Assembly (NCBI GenBank): GCA_963784615.1
Contig: CAWASG010000001.1
Location: forward strand, 310,001-374,000
Source of the DNA: UBA11403 sp963784615
Lineage (GTDB): Bacteria; Pseudomonadota; Gammaproteobacteria; Legionellales; Legionellaceae
Reading direction: 5' to 3'
Length of the DNA: 64,000 bases
Made by a program: the position numbers and the translations under genes. This document shows, one piece after another, positions 52,686 to 61,448 of this stretch (its first letter is position 1; every line of letters begins with the position of its first letter). Below the pieces are notes generated by a model that worked only from the letters and a program-made list of their open reading frames with translations, was not told where the DNA came from and made no database searches.

Positions 52686-54017
52686 TTAATTGCCTAAGGC
52701 TGTGGCATTATCGTCTTCATATGGCTTCAACCCAATTTTTTTACGCTGCAAATACCCCTGAGCATGATCGACGAATGTTGCACAAACAAGATCGCCCCAT
52801 ACATTAGTGACTGTACGAAAACGATCGAGAATGCGATCGAACGGGAGTAATAAACCAATTGCCGAGGTTGGGACGTTCACAATGCGCAAGACCATCACCA
52901 TTGTAATAAGCCCACCTTCAGGAATACCAGTTGCCCCCATGCCAGCGATTATCGCTGCAAAAAAGACGCCTATTTGTTGTGGCAGCGACAAATCAAACCC
53001 TAAGACTTGACAGAAAAATAGCGCAGATACGGCTTCATACATTGCCGTACCCGCTAAGTTTATTGTGGTTGCAAGTGGCAATACAAAACGCGCAACATCA
53101 TCATTCACACCTTGATTTTTTGCTACAAGCATGGTGACGGGTAGTGTTGCCATCGAGCTTGATGTCGCAAATGCAGTGAGCAAGGCATTGCTTGCCGAGC
53201 GAAAAAATTCTACAGGGCTTTTTCGTAAAATGGCCGCAACCAAAATGAGTTGCCAGATAAATTGAAATGCTAATCCGCAGATAAAAATGAAAATAAAGGT
53301 CATCATCCCGCGCAAACTCTGTAACAACAAATGCTGAAGAGATGCTTCAGCAATGGCGGCACCCAATAATGAAAATAATCCAACGGGTGTTAAATACATA
53401 AGCCAAACGATCATTTTTATCAAAACATCGCGTAAACCGGTGAAAAAATCAACAACAATGCGGGCCGTATGTCCAACCGAAATACACGCTAACGCAAAGA
53501 TAATACTAAAAAATACAATAGGCATGATTTCATATTTTGCAGCGGCCGCAACAATATTCGGTGGAAACAACGTGAGTAGGAAAGATGAAAATTCCAAGGG
53601 TTTTAAATCACTAGGCGTTGCATTGGAAAGGATTAACTGTGCAGAAACGCCAATCCCCGGTTTAAATAAATTCAATAAAGTAAGACCAATGGTGACGGCT
53701 ATGCTGACACTCAACAAGACATATCCAAGGGTCAATATGCCAATTGAGCCTAGTCGTTTCATGTCACCAATAGACGCAATAGCGCTTACAAGAGCACAGA
53801 AAATAAGGGGGAGTACGATAAGCTTAAGCAGATTAATGAATACTTGACCAGCCCAGCGAAATGCAATCATTTCTTGAGGGAACATTATCCCCATCATAAT
53901 GCCTAAGGCAATACTGAGTAAAATAAAGAAAAACATATAATTTTTCAAAATGGTGAACCCCTTCTTCGGTTTACTTGTAAACAGACTGATATCGGCATCT
54001 GTGTCAAAAATGAACAA
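52686..54017 (-). CDS. Dicarboxylate/amino acid:cation symporter (DAACS/GltP family)
   Basis: This 443-aa polytopic membrane protein starts at TTG 54017; a later ATG near residue 28 would trim the cytosolic start. About eight helices plus re-entrant loops carry the family motifs: ATSSSMATLPVTMLVAKNQGV (serine-rich HP1), LPLATTINLAGTAMYEAVSALF (TM7 NxxGT) and MGATGIPEGGLITMVMVL (HP2). It should import glutamate, aspartate or C4-dicarboxylates with Na+ or H+. The substrate cannot be read from the sequence. It is convergent with the diguanylate cyclase gene. Confidence 0.92.
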   Translation of the reverse strand: MFIFDTDADISLFTSKPKKGFTILKNYMFFFILLSIALGIMMGIMFPQEMIAFRWAGQVFINLLKLIVLPLIFCALVSAIASIGDMKRLGSIGILTLGYVLLSVSIAVTIGLTLLNLFKPGIGVSAQLILSNATPSDLKPLEFSSFLLTLFPPNIVAAAAKYEIMPIVFFSIIFALACISVGHTARIVVDFFTGLRDVLIKMIVWLMYLTPVGLFSLLGAAIAEASLQHLLLQSLRGMMTFIFIFICGLAFQFIWQLILVAAILRKSPVEFFRSASNALLTAFATSSSMATLPVTMLVAKNQGVNDDVARFVLPLATTINLAGTAMYEAVSALFFCQVLGFDLSLPQQIGVFFAAIIAGMGATGIPEGGLITMVMVLRIVNVPTSAIGLLLPFDRILDRFRTVTNVWGDLVCATFVDHAQGYLQRKKIGLKPYEDDNATALGN

Positions 54018-54111
54018 CCAAAGATTATCTTATCATTTATTGATCTGTTATTCAATGCGAGAAGTTTTTGAGGCGGATGAAAATGGTATGATTTTATTCA
54101 AAGAACTGAAA

Positions 54112-54187
54112 TGGTGGGCCGTATAGGGTTCGAACCTAAAACATAAAGACTGATAGTCCTTTGTGCTACCAACTAAGCTAACGACCC
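54112..54187 (-). tRNA. Degenerate tRNA-Lys-like gene with anticodon ATC (possible pseudo-tRNA)
   Basis: The minus strand reads GGGTCGT TA GCTTAGTTGGTAGCAC..., with an acceptor arm matching ACGGCCC and an encoded ACCA end, close to bacterial tRNA-Lys. The anticodon arm AAGGA-CTATCAG-TCTTT places ATC where Lys has TTT. The D stem has two mismatches and the T stem one. ATC anticodons are not used by known bacterial tRNA-Asp. It is probably a decaying tRNA, but CCA and the T loop TTCGAAC are intact. Confidence 0.65.
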
Positions 54188-54470
54188 GAAAACTGGTATT
54201 TACTGGTTGCGTGTATTTGCAAACTCATTTAAGAATACAGCATTCATGATTTACAACAACTCCCCCGTTTTGATAATCAATAGGCAAACTGAATAAGCAT
54301 GAATAAAATATTTGATATTTATCATATTGTTGCACCATTACAGCCTATTGTCCCTCGTGCTTTTCAGTATGATTCTCCGTGGATATTAAGATATATCTTA
54401 CAAAATGATAAGAATCGTGCCGGTTTTGGTTATTATGATATGATATGTATTTGAATAAGGACATTTTTTC
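54188..54470. other. Intergenic region with a small untested frame
   Basis: A 51-codon plus-strand frame (54299-54454) ends just before the membrane-protein gene. It has no clear ribosome site or family. A TATGATATGATATG motif at 54433-54450 repeats the one upstream of 6882 and may be a promoter element. Confidence 0.35.
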
Positions 54471-55235
54471 ATGGTATGGATAAACGACGCACATTTGTTG
54501 ATAGCCTTTGCAGCGACATTATTTCTTGTGGTCTTTCATTATTTAAGTCCTTGGTTTGCCAATCATTTGCCCGGTGATGGTCGGGCATATATTTCTTTTG
54601 CTGGCGGGGTCGCTGTTGCGTATGTGTTTTTACACATGTTGCCTAATTTAGTGGAATATAATAAACCCATCGGGAAATTGTTAATTAACAATCAATGGCT
54701 GACTCCTTTTACGGAATTGACGATTTATATCGTCGCTTTGTGCGGTTTTCTGATCTACTACGGCCTGGATTTATTAGCGGAGGGGCATCGAAAGGCAGGG
54801 CATAAATCACTATTTGCTTATAACTTACATTTAACCATGTTTTGTCTCTATAACTTTTTAATTACCTATACAATGTCATTGCGTGCACTGGTCAGCCTCA
54901 CAGCAACCGCTTTATTCACCGTTGCGATGGCATTGCATTTTGTCTTAACCGATCGTAAGTTCAGCCGTTTATATTCAGATAAATTTACTCGAATGGGACG
55001 CTATGTATTGATTAGCGCCTTATTAGTGGGGTGGATGTGCTCAGTTATCTTTGATCCCGTAAATGTCCTGATCGCTGCTTTCATGGTTGCTTTTTTAGCG
55101 GGATCCGTTCTGTTAAACGTTTTTCGCGAGGAATTGCCAGGCGCAGGCTTAGCCAGCTTCAGCTGGTTTACCTTGGGCTCAGTGTTGATTGCGATGGTTC
55201 TTTTGTTACAAACATGGATCGTAGCAATGCATTAA
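54471..55235 (+). CDS. Polytopic membrane protein, ZIP-transporter-like
   Basis: This 254-aa protein has about seven or eight membrane helices. The second helix, FAGGVAVAYVFLHMLPNL (near residue 42), resembles the ZIP pattern of a helix ending in H-x-L-P. The last part, FLAGSVLLNVFREELPGAG, resembles the ZIP helix with an E-x-L-P end. There is no long His-rich loop. Metal transport is plausible but unproven. ATG 54471 follows AAGGACATT. It stands alone. Confidence 0.65.
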   Translation: MVWINDAHLLIAFAATLFLVVFHYLSPWFANHLPGDGRAYISFAGGVAVAYVFLHMLPNLVEYNKPIGKLLINNQWLTPFTELTIYIVALCGFLIYYGLDLLAEGHRKAGHKSLFAYNLHLTMFCLYNFLITYTMSLRALVSLTATALFTVAMALHFVLTDRKFSRLYSDKFTRMGRYVLISALLVGWMCSVIFDPVNVLIAAFMVAFLAGSVLLNVFREELPGAGLASFSWFTLGSVLIAMVLLLQTWIVAMH

Positions 55236-55478
55236 TGAATACTCTGTGTCCATAGTGTGTAAGTAGCATTTTACGCATCGATAGTTTCTCCGTTGGCGTC
55301 TTTTATTCTCCTTTTGCTTGGGTAAACTCAAAAGGATAAACGGTTATCGTGCGCCGTTACAAATCACCGTCAAGATATGTCGCCGCTCAATTGTTCCCGC
55401 CCAGGAGAGCAAAATAAATTCCATGTGCTGTAATAAAAATCAGAAAGCCGATTAAATTAATAAAATTTGGAGGTTATT
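55236..55478. other. Intergenic region before the broken gene
   Basis: The region contains no gene. CTCCTTTTGCTTGGGTAAAC and AAAGGATAAACG form only a weak inverted pair. GGAGG at 55469-55473 serves the next start. Confidence 0.35.
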
Positions 55479-56042
55479 ATGAAACAGGAATCCTTTTTTA
55501 AAAAATCAGATGTTTAAAATTTAGCAGACAATTTAAAGGGTGTTCTAAATAAATATGTCGAAGAGCTAATGAATACGGAAATAAAACAGCAGGGTAGTTA
55601 TGAAACTATGAAGATAAATGTTATTTTCGATAATGATACACAAATGGAAAAAGCGTATTCACCTAATCAGAAAAATAAAGCAGGTGAAACAGCTCAAATC
55701 TGGACTGATATCTTTAAATTATATAATTCAAAAAAGATGGACCTGATTGGTGGACAACTTTGCCTATTAAATCAAGGCAATCTTCTGCCTCAGTCTTTAA
55801 AACATATTACAGGCTCTAAGATACTTAAAATTCAGCAGTTAAGTGGGTTGATTAAAACGTTAGAGTCACAAAATCCAACAATGGATGTAGCTATGCAGGG
55901 TGTTAAAGGATTGGTTGATACCATCCGTCATGGTCAAATTAAAAAAGAGCTTCTCTCATTGCAAGAGAAACTCTCAAATAACCCGAGGCAGTCTAGTGAA
56001 TCAACACCCTCAAACTCAACTCCTTACCTTCGGGGGGGATAA
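55479..56042 (+). pseudogene. Hypothetical gene with an early nonsense codon
   Basis: A strong GGAGG precedes ATG 55479, which opens a frame interrupted by TAA at codon 13 (55515-55517). The same frame then continues for 174 codons to 56042. Downstream of the stop the product is helical and hydrophilic (NLADNLKGVLNKYVEELMNTEIKQQ...). No family is recognised. It may be recently inactivated; an internal start at ATG 55569 could still give a 157-aa protein. Confidence 0.55.
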
Positions 56043-56239
56043 TGATATGAGAAGCAAATGCTCGGAAAAATTTATACGGTGCACTCCCCATTTTTGTGAT
56101 CGTTCAAAAAGGTCGACTTTAGTGAGCGCTCAGAAACTTCTTCTCTCCATCATTCTTCCAATCGTCATTTACTATTTTCTTCCAAGAGCTCTTTTCAGGA
56201 AGATAAGGATTTTCCCGGAGCACGTTCTTTAGCTCCTGG
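56043..56239. other. Junction region with possible gene debris
   Basis: No intact gene is seen. A minus-strand stretch (about 56119-56235) reads SQELKNVLRENPYLPEKSSW and onward before a stop; it looks protein-like but has no family and no valid start. Together with the adjoining DsbA fragment this suggests a recombination junction. Confidence 0.3.
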
Positions 56240-56416
56240 CTTTTAAGCCGAGTGGATGTTGAGGTGGACAATGGCGTGGCCTTGGCGGTGCAGTTTATGA
56301 TCATGAACATTCCGACCTTTGTGGTCAATGGGCGTTACAAAATCGATTTAGGATCGGTTAAAACGTCGAAACGTTTGTTTGTCATTTTCGATGTGTTGAT
56401 TAAAGCCACATCCTAA
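56240..56416 (+). pseudogene. DsbA-type thiol:disulfide oxidoreductase, C-terminal fragment
   Basis: The frame reads LLSRVDVEVDNGVALAVQFM then IMNIPTFVVNGRYKIDLGSV and ends with a helix before TAA. The cis-Pro region IPTFVVNGRY and the preceding helix are those of DsbA. The N-terminal CxxC part is absent and no start codon is present, so this is a remnant. Confidence 0.75.
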
Positions 56417-56472
56417 TTTGGGGATACATCAGCTGGTTACTGTATTACCTTCGATTTTTATTGAATATAGCC

Positions 56473-56580
56473 ATGGTGCTTAAACATACAATACCTGGTC
56501 CATGGATGGAGGATGAAGAACAAGCCTTAGTGGAAGAAATAGTGGGTTGGGCGCGTTTTAAATCCCAATTAGGGTCCTAA
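56473..56580 (+). other. Small frame of uncertain status
   Basis: ATG 56473 opens 35 codons (MVLKHTIPGPWMEDEEQALV...), ending at TAA 56580. No ribosome site is evident and its tail overlaps the end of the opposing gene. It may be debris of a larger gene. Confidence 0.25.
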
Positions 56581-56871
56581 TTTTGTTTCAGCGCGTGCCC
56601 TATGATTTAACTTTATAAACTCAGATATTCTAAACATGTCATCTAATGGCTGATTATATCTCCATATCCCACAGTATAAACAAAAAAGAACATTTTCAAA
56701 AATAGCTTGCTTTAGGACTGTACTATCAGGCGAATATTGAGAAATAAATTCTTGCGCGTCCTCTATATTAATTTGGGGCGCCTGTGGGTTACCACCATTT
56801 TCAGCAATTTCAACCAACTGCTCTAACCCCTTCGATATCTCTTCCAAATCGTCTCTTTTATAATATTGCAT
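56569..56871 (-). CDS. Hypothetical protein, 100 aa
   Basis: ATG 56871 follows AGGAAAAG, so expression is plausible. The acidic helical protein begins MQYYKRDDLEEISKGLEQLV and has a middle hydrophobic segment (AIFENVLFCLYCGIWRY). No family is recognised. It sits alone in a region of fragments. Confidence 0.55.
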   Translation of the reverse strand: MQYYKRDDLEEISKGLEQLVEIAENGGNPQAPQINIEDAQEFISQYSPDSTVLKQAIFENVLFCLYCGIWRYNQPLDDMFRISEFIKLNHRARAETKLGP

Positions 56872-57222
56872 TTAAACTTTTCCTTTTTTTATGCATATAT
56901 TTTTAGTGTAGTTCAAGATCAATTTTATGCAATGATGTCAATAAATGTCTTTTAATAGTCAGGTAAAAAAACACGGATCGGCTCTATCGCGATTGGTTTT
57001 TATTTTCTTGGCATACACTATTTGGGAACGCGCCCCTTAAATAAGACCGACGTCACACACAGGTGTGACAATTATTGACCAGGGACTAAAAAACATAATC
57101 GAACCGCTAATTGCACAAACGAACGTTTATGCAACAAATAATGGCCTTCGGCAGACAAAGGCCTTGCGCGTTGCATAAAGGTATTGCACAACAGAATCAA
57201 TTGGCAACAGGTTTATGCAATC
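56872..57222. other. Intergenic region preceding the resolvase fragment
   Basis: No gene is recognised in these 351 bp. Repeated TTGCA/TGCAA motifs (57111-57190: TTGCACAAACG, TATGCAACAAAT, GTTGCATAAAG, TATTGCACAACAG) in front of a resolvase start could be the remains of a res recombination site. Confidence 0.35.
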
Positions 57223-57378
57223 ATGCTTATTGGTTATGCGCGAGTTTCTACTCAGGAAGAAGACAATGTGTATTCTGTGCAACGATCTCTTGCTTACTTG
57301 ACCGCAACAAATCAGTGTAATGCGTATAAAAAACAAGACATCTCTTACAGAGAAATGAATAATATATTAACGCCATGA
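57223..57378 (+). pseudogene. Serine recombinase (resolvase), N-terminal fragment
   Basis: The frame starts MLIGYARVSTQEEDNVYSVQ, with the catalytic serine in ARVST typical of Tn3 resolvases and DNA invertases. It diverges and stops after 51 residues, so the catalytic domain and DNA-binding HTH are missing. A Tn3-type transposase lies at 62480-64000, so this may belong to the same decayed transposon. Confidence 0.75.
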
Positions 57379-57779
57379 ATCGTTAGTATGTCCTATAATC
57401 ATTTCTTAGGAGACTTCTGCGTAAGGCGACGATTATCGAACCTGACACAAAAGTGATAACGCAAGGATCGCGTTATTTAGCTAGGATGCACCTCCAAGCA
57501 CTATGCAAACACTCCACGATTTTCATGGACTTGTGAATCGTGGAGACCAATTGTTTCTTCAATTGTTCATCTCAGGTGAGCCGTCACCATCATTTCTGTA
57601 GCTATTTTTGTGATCAGTTATCGACCAACGGATAGGTTCATGATGCCTAGATTATTGCGAAATAATCAAAAATATTCTAATGATAACCCCTCTCAAAAAG
57701 AACCACTAAAAAAAGATTCCGCAGCAAAGAAATGCGCCAGAAAGGATTTCTGTATAAAATAATCACAAGGAGAGCCACC
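57379..57779. other. Upstream region of the NlpC/P60 gene with a hairpin
   Basis: No gene is called. CTCCACGATT (57512-57521) and AATCGTGGAG (57536-57545) form a 10-bp perfect stem. A 39-codon frame (57643-57762) overlaps the hydrolase leader and is Lys-rich; its status is unclear. Confidence 0.4.
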
Positions 57780-58409
57780 TTGTTCAAATCTACTTTGCTC
57801 CTGTTGTCAGTATTATTATCATTCAGCGTTAGTGCTGAAATGACCACCAATCAAGATCCAGAAACCATTCCAAGTAGTGCATTACAACATTTTAATTTAA
57901 ACCAGGGAAAAGTTAAGACTATTATTAATCTAGCCTTAACCTTGGCCGGTCAACACTTAAAATATCAGTATGGTTCTGCCAATCCATCAGCAGGGGGCAT
58001 GGATTGTTCGGGTACAATTTATTATATGTTAAACACGATGAGCATTACAGGCGCACCACGTTCTTCTGATTTAATTTATAAATGGGTTTGGGAAAAAGGT
58101 CATTTTTACGCAGTCAATGGCAGCAAATTGGATTCGTTTGAGTTTTCGCATCTTAACCCCGGCGATTTGCTTTTCTGGAGTGGAACATACGCGACCGCTC
58201 ATAACCCCAATGTTTCGCACGTGATGCTTTATATTGGTAAAAATAGAGCAGGTCAACCTTTAATGGCTGGTTCTAGCGATGGCCGTACATATAAAGGCAG
58301 GCAAATTTACGGGGTAAGCGTCTTTGATTTTCAATTGCCGACGTCTGGCAGTAAAAGTCGATTTTTAGGTTATAGTTGCACGCCGGGAATTAATTGTGCA
58401 ACACATTAG
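57780..58409 (+). CDS. Secreted NlpC/P60-type peptidoglycan hydrolase
   Basis: The start TTG 57780 is chosen because GGAGAG lies 5 bp upstream and a clean signal peptide results (LFKSTLLLLSVLLSFSVSA); ATG 57732 would add a basic extension. The NlpC/P60 core shows GMDCSGTIYYML with the catalytic Cys (near residue 78), PGDLLFWSG and VSHVMLYIG with the catalytic His (near 146), then AGSSDGRTYKG. Members cut bonds in peptide stems of peptidoglycan. It lies in a transposon-like region with two small opposite-strand genes. Confidence 0.85.
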   Translation: MFKSTLLLLSVLLSFSVSAEMTTNQDPETIPSSALQHFNLNQGKVKTIINLALTLAGQHLKYQYGSANPSAGGMDCSGTIYYMLNTMSITGAPRSSDLIYKWVWEKGHFYAVNGSKLDSFEFSHLNPGDLLFWSGTYATAHNPNVSHVMLYIGKNRAGQPLMAGSSDGRTYKGRQIYGVSVFDFQLPTSGSKSRFLGYSCTPGINCATH

Positions 58410-58571
58410 AACGTTTCTGCTCTTGGCGTTTTTGCGTGGAACGTGTGATGAAATTAGACGCCATGTCTATATATTGCGGCACTCCCATCGCCATAGAGGA
58501 AATTGATACAACCTCAACATTAATTTCTCATACCCTATCAATTGAATCGAGACCTTGTGATAGGCGAGCAA

Positions 58572-58784
58572 TTATCTTGGAGTATTGTCGTTATTTTCTG
58601 AACTATGATCTTCAGGGGCCGTATCATCGGCAAAATTGAACTCTTCTGTATATCGTGCATGTGCAGCCTGCACCATATCAACAAAGTATTGATGATTGCT
58701 CGCAACCGCAGCAGACTCTTTACCGGTCGGGGCAGAAAGATCTGTTTCATTCTCTTCTAGTTCAATTTTAGAGATGCTTCCCAT
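58572..58784 (-). CDS. Small acidic hypothetical protein
   Basis: ATG 58784 follows AAAGGAC; the 70-aa product begins MGSISKIELEENETDLSA and ends in a disordered acidic tail (ADDTAPEDHSSENNDN). It has no signal peptide and no recognised family. It is convergent with the NlpC/P60 hydrolase gene. An overlapping frame (58538-58750) is a shadow. Confidence 0.5.
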   Translation of the reverse strand: MGSISKIELEENETDLSAPTGKESAAVASNHQYFVDMVQAAHARYTEEFNFADDTAPEDHSSENNDNTPR

Positions 58785-58836
58785 GTCCTTTGCTATGACT
58801 ATTTTTATGATCTACTAAAAACTCGACAGAGGCCTT

Positions 58837-59142
58837 TCATGATGAAGTTCCTGTTTCATAACAATTCCAATCAGCGTTTTGACCATTAATATTAATCGTT
58901 ATTATTTGCATTTTTAGCGTTTGTAATGAAGGATTTTCCTGGGTGTAACATACGCTATTAACCCCACCTACTGATACATACAGATAGCCATTATTGGAAA
59001 AATTATAATTCGCTGGAAGTTGATAAATTTGTTTATAAGGAATTAAAGTGACAGGAACCCCCTTAACCTTTACGTTTACTGCGCCGGCAGAAAAGCTGGA
59101 AAATAAAATCGCTATTCCTATAATTTTGCTTAATGACTTCAT
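58837..59142 (-). CDS. Small secreted hypothetical protein
   Basis: ATG 59142 follows GGAGAGACG; the 101-aa precursor has a signal peptide ending SFSAGA. The mature part is about 80 aa, beta-rich, with two cysteines (VNSVCYTQ and DWNCYETG) that could form a disulfide. No family is recognised. It lies 52 bp upstream of, and on the same strand as, the small acidic gene. Confidence 0.65.
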   Translation of the reverse strand: MKSLSKIIGIAILFSSFSAGAVNVKVKGVPVTLIPYKQIYQLPANYNFSNNGYLYVSVGGVNSVCYTQENPSLQTLKMQIITININGQNADWNCYETGTSS

Positions 59143-59324
59143 GTCGTCTCTCCAAATAGTAATGATTAATTATATGTCTAATTCAGCCTGAACACACAAT
59201 CTGATGGATTTCCCCGTAATTCCAGCCACGTTCATTGATGTACAAATAAAAAACCCCTCATAAAGCTTGATTAAAACCTCATGAAGGGTACTCTTACGTT
59301 CAACGACGAACAAAGAGAGCCTAA
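59143..59324. other. Left side of the third transposition module
   Basis: No gene is seen. ACCCCTCAT...ATGAAGGGT (about 59253-59290) forms an imperfect hairpin upstream of the Zn-ribbon gene and may be a promoter or terminator element. The left end of the module probably lies here, but no terminal repeat was matched to the right side. Confidence 0.35.
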
Positions 59325-59894
59325 ATGTACCATGAACTATTAAAAAAGACCAGTTTTCATCCGTTATTCGTGCATATCGATGATGAAATGGCTGAGAAAG
59401 TTCGAGCTGAAGACTGTCCTTTCTGTAACGGTCCTTTATATCAAGCCGATTACCCTCGTAGTCCCCTCGGGTTACCTGCATCATGCCGTGAGCATTATGA
59501 TAGTCGGCGCAGTCTTTGCTGCGGAAACTGCCGAAAGCGTGTGACAACACCATCGGTACGGTTTTTGGGGCGACATCGTTTTCCGGCTGCGATTATCGTG
59601 CTTATCTCCGCCTTCATGTCCAGTGCTTCGAGGCGCCGGTATTACCAAGTAACGCGTTATTTTGGTATCAGCATCAGTCTGCGAACCTGGGGGCGTTGGC
59701 GTCGTTGGTGGCGAGATTGTTTTATTGGCACTGCTTTTTGGAAACAGGCTAAAGCATTCCTGCCCGTAAAGGCCATTGTTGGCCCATTTCCTCGACAACT
59801 TCTTTTGATTTTTCCAGACAACCTGAGTCAAAAACTGGTAAATGCCTTGCAGTTTTTAGCGCCAATGACAGCGGGCGTTTATCGCGCTGTCTAA
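59325..59894 (+). CDS. Zn-ribbon protein of the third transposition module
   Basis: This 189-aa protein has CPFCNGPLYQADYPR (near residue 31) and LCCGNCRKRVTTPSVRFLGRH (near 64), the two halves of a zinc ribbon. A basic helical region RRWWRDCF and a hydrophobic C-terminus follow. It resembles the DUF6431-type proteins found beside IS transposases, although the family name is from memory. It is first gene of the module and probably binds DNA. Confidence 0.72.
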   Translation: MYHELLKKTSFHPLFVHIDDEMAEKVRAEDCPFCNGPLYQADYPRSPLGLPASCREHYDSRRSLCCGNCRKRVTTPSVRFLGRHRFPAAIIVLISAFMSSASRRRYYQVTRYFGISISLRTWGRWRRWWRDCFIGTAFWKQAKAFLPVKAIVGPFPRQLLLIFPDNLSQKLVNALQFLAPMTAGVYRAV

Positions 59895-59984
59895 AGGAGG
59901 GAGTTATTCGCGCAGAGTTTGCATCTTTAGATCAAGTTAGACATCCAGTAGACTCATAAACTTCTTAAACAAGCAGGAGTTTTT

Positions 59985-61448
59985 ATGAGCAACAAGAAGC
60001 CCGATGTTGGTACTCGCCAAGAACGGTGGGCCCGATTTCGCTTTTCGGTTATTGGCCCACTTTTGGCAGCGCCGCCGGATAAAGGGCAACTACAGATTGA
60101 GCTGGCTTCTTTAGCTCAAAAGCAATGGCAGCATCCCATTACAGGATTACCAGTTCATTTTGGACTATCGACGATTGAGCGATGGCTTTATCAATCTCGC
60201 CATGAGAACGACCCGGTCGGTGCTTTGCGAACGAAACGCCGTACAGATGCCGGGAGTAGTCACACGCTCTCAGCCCCATTAAAGATGAGCATCCAACATC
60301 AACATCGTTCACATCCAAGCTGGAGCTACCAGTTACACGTAGATAACCTCTATGTGATTGCAAAGACAACGCCTGAGTTAGGCGTCTTGCCGTCTTACAA
60401 TACGATTCGTCGTTACATGAAGTCGAATGGTTTCTGCAAGCAACCTGGGCGGAAAAGACGACATACAGAAGGCGCCATCCTCGCAGCTGATAGGCTAGAG
60501 AAACGAGAGGTCAGAAGTTATGAAGTCGACCATGTTAACACGTTATGGCACCTTGATTTTCACCATGGCTCACGCAGAATTTTGGGACGAGACGGTCAAT
60601 GGCATAAACCCTTATTACTTGCCATTCTGGATGACCGCTCCCGCCTGATTTGTCATGCTCAATGGTACATGGATGAAACCGCAGAGACGCTGGTACATGG
60701 GTTTATGCAGGCACTACAGAAACGCGCCTTACCGCGCGCTCTGATGAGTGACAATGGCAGTGCGATGACTTCGGCTGAGTTTACCGAAGGGCTTGCGAGA
60801 TTGGGCATTCTACATCAACCTACACTACCTTATTCTCCCTACCAAAACGCGAAACAGGAGGTTTTTTGGGCGCAAGTTGAAGGGCGATTGATGGCTATGC
60901 TTGAGGGTGAGGAGGAGATAACCTTGTCGTTACTCAATAAAAGCACCCTTGCTTGGGTCGAGCGTGAATACCATCAAAAAGTACATTCCGAGATTGGCTG
61001 CTCACCGCTTGCGCGCTATATGAAGGATGCCGATGTTGGTCGACCGTGTCCTGACACCGCAGCGTTACATCATGCTTTTTGCACTCAGGTGCATCGCAGG
61101 CAACGTAAATCAGATGGAACATTCAGTCTTGATGGCAAACGCTTTGAAGTGCCATCGCAATACCGCAGTTTGGAGATATTGTACATCCGCTATGCACGGT
61201 GGGACTTAGGCTCTGTAAGGCTTGTCGATCCACACACCAACACACTGTTAAGTATGATTTATCCACAAGACAAATCAGAAAACGCTTCAGGTCAGCGTCG
61301 AACTTTCACCAATTCCGGTGAACAAGAGCCCAGCGAAGAGCTTGTATCAACAGGCGTTGCGCCCTTGCTAAAAGCACTGATGGCAGAATACGCGGCCACC
61401 GGCCTTCCTCCGGCCTATTTACCCAAAGGAGAATCTGAACATGAGTAA
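59985..61448 (+). CDS. DDE integrase-type transposase of the third module
   Basis: This 487-aa protein has an N-terminal HTH part (HFGLSTIERWLYQSR) and an rve core with D in NTLWHLDFHHGSRR (near residue 189), D in RALMSDNGSAMTSAEF (near 259) and E in PYQNAKQEVFWAQVEGR (near 295), then a Mu-type barrel with DGKRFEVPSQYR. ATG 59985 follows GCAGGAG. Its end overlaps the ATPase start by 8 bp. Function is strand transfer of the element, in the IstA/TniA manner. Confidence 0.9.
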   Translation: MSNKKPDVGTRQERWARFRFSVIGPLLAAPPDKGQLQIELASLAQKQWQHPITGLPVHFGLSTIERWLYQSRHENDPVGALRTKRRTDAGSSHTLSAPLKMSIQHQHRSHPSWSYQLHVDNLYVIAKTTPELGVLPSYNTIRRYMKSNGFCKQPGRKRRHTEGAILAADRLEKREVRSYEVDHVNTLWHLDFHHGSRRILGRDGQWHKPLLLAILDDRSRLICHAQWYMDETAETLVHGFMQALQKRALPRALMSDNGSAMTSAEFTEGLARLGILHQPTLPYSPYQNAKQEVFWAQVEGRLMAMLEGEEEITLSLLNKSTLAWVEREYHQKVHSEIGCSPLARYMKDADVGRPCPDTAALHHAFCTQVHRRQRKSDGTFSLDGKRFEVPSQYRSLEILYIRYARWDLGSVRLVDPHTNTLLSMIYPQDKSENASGQRRTFTNSGEQEPSEELVSTGVAPLLKALMAEYAATGLPPAYLPKGESEHE

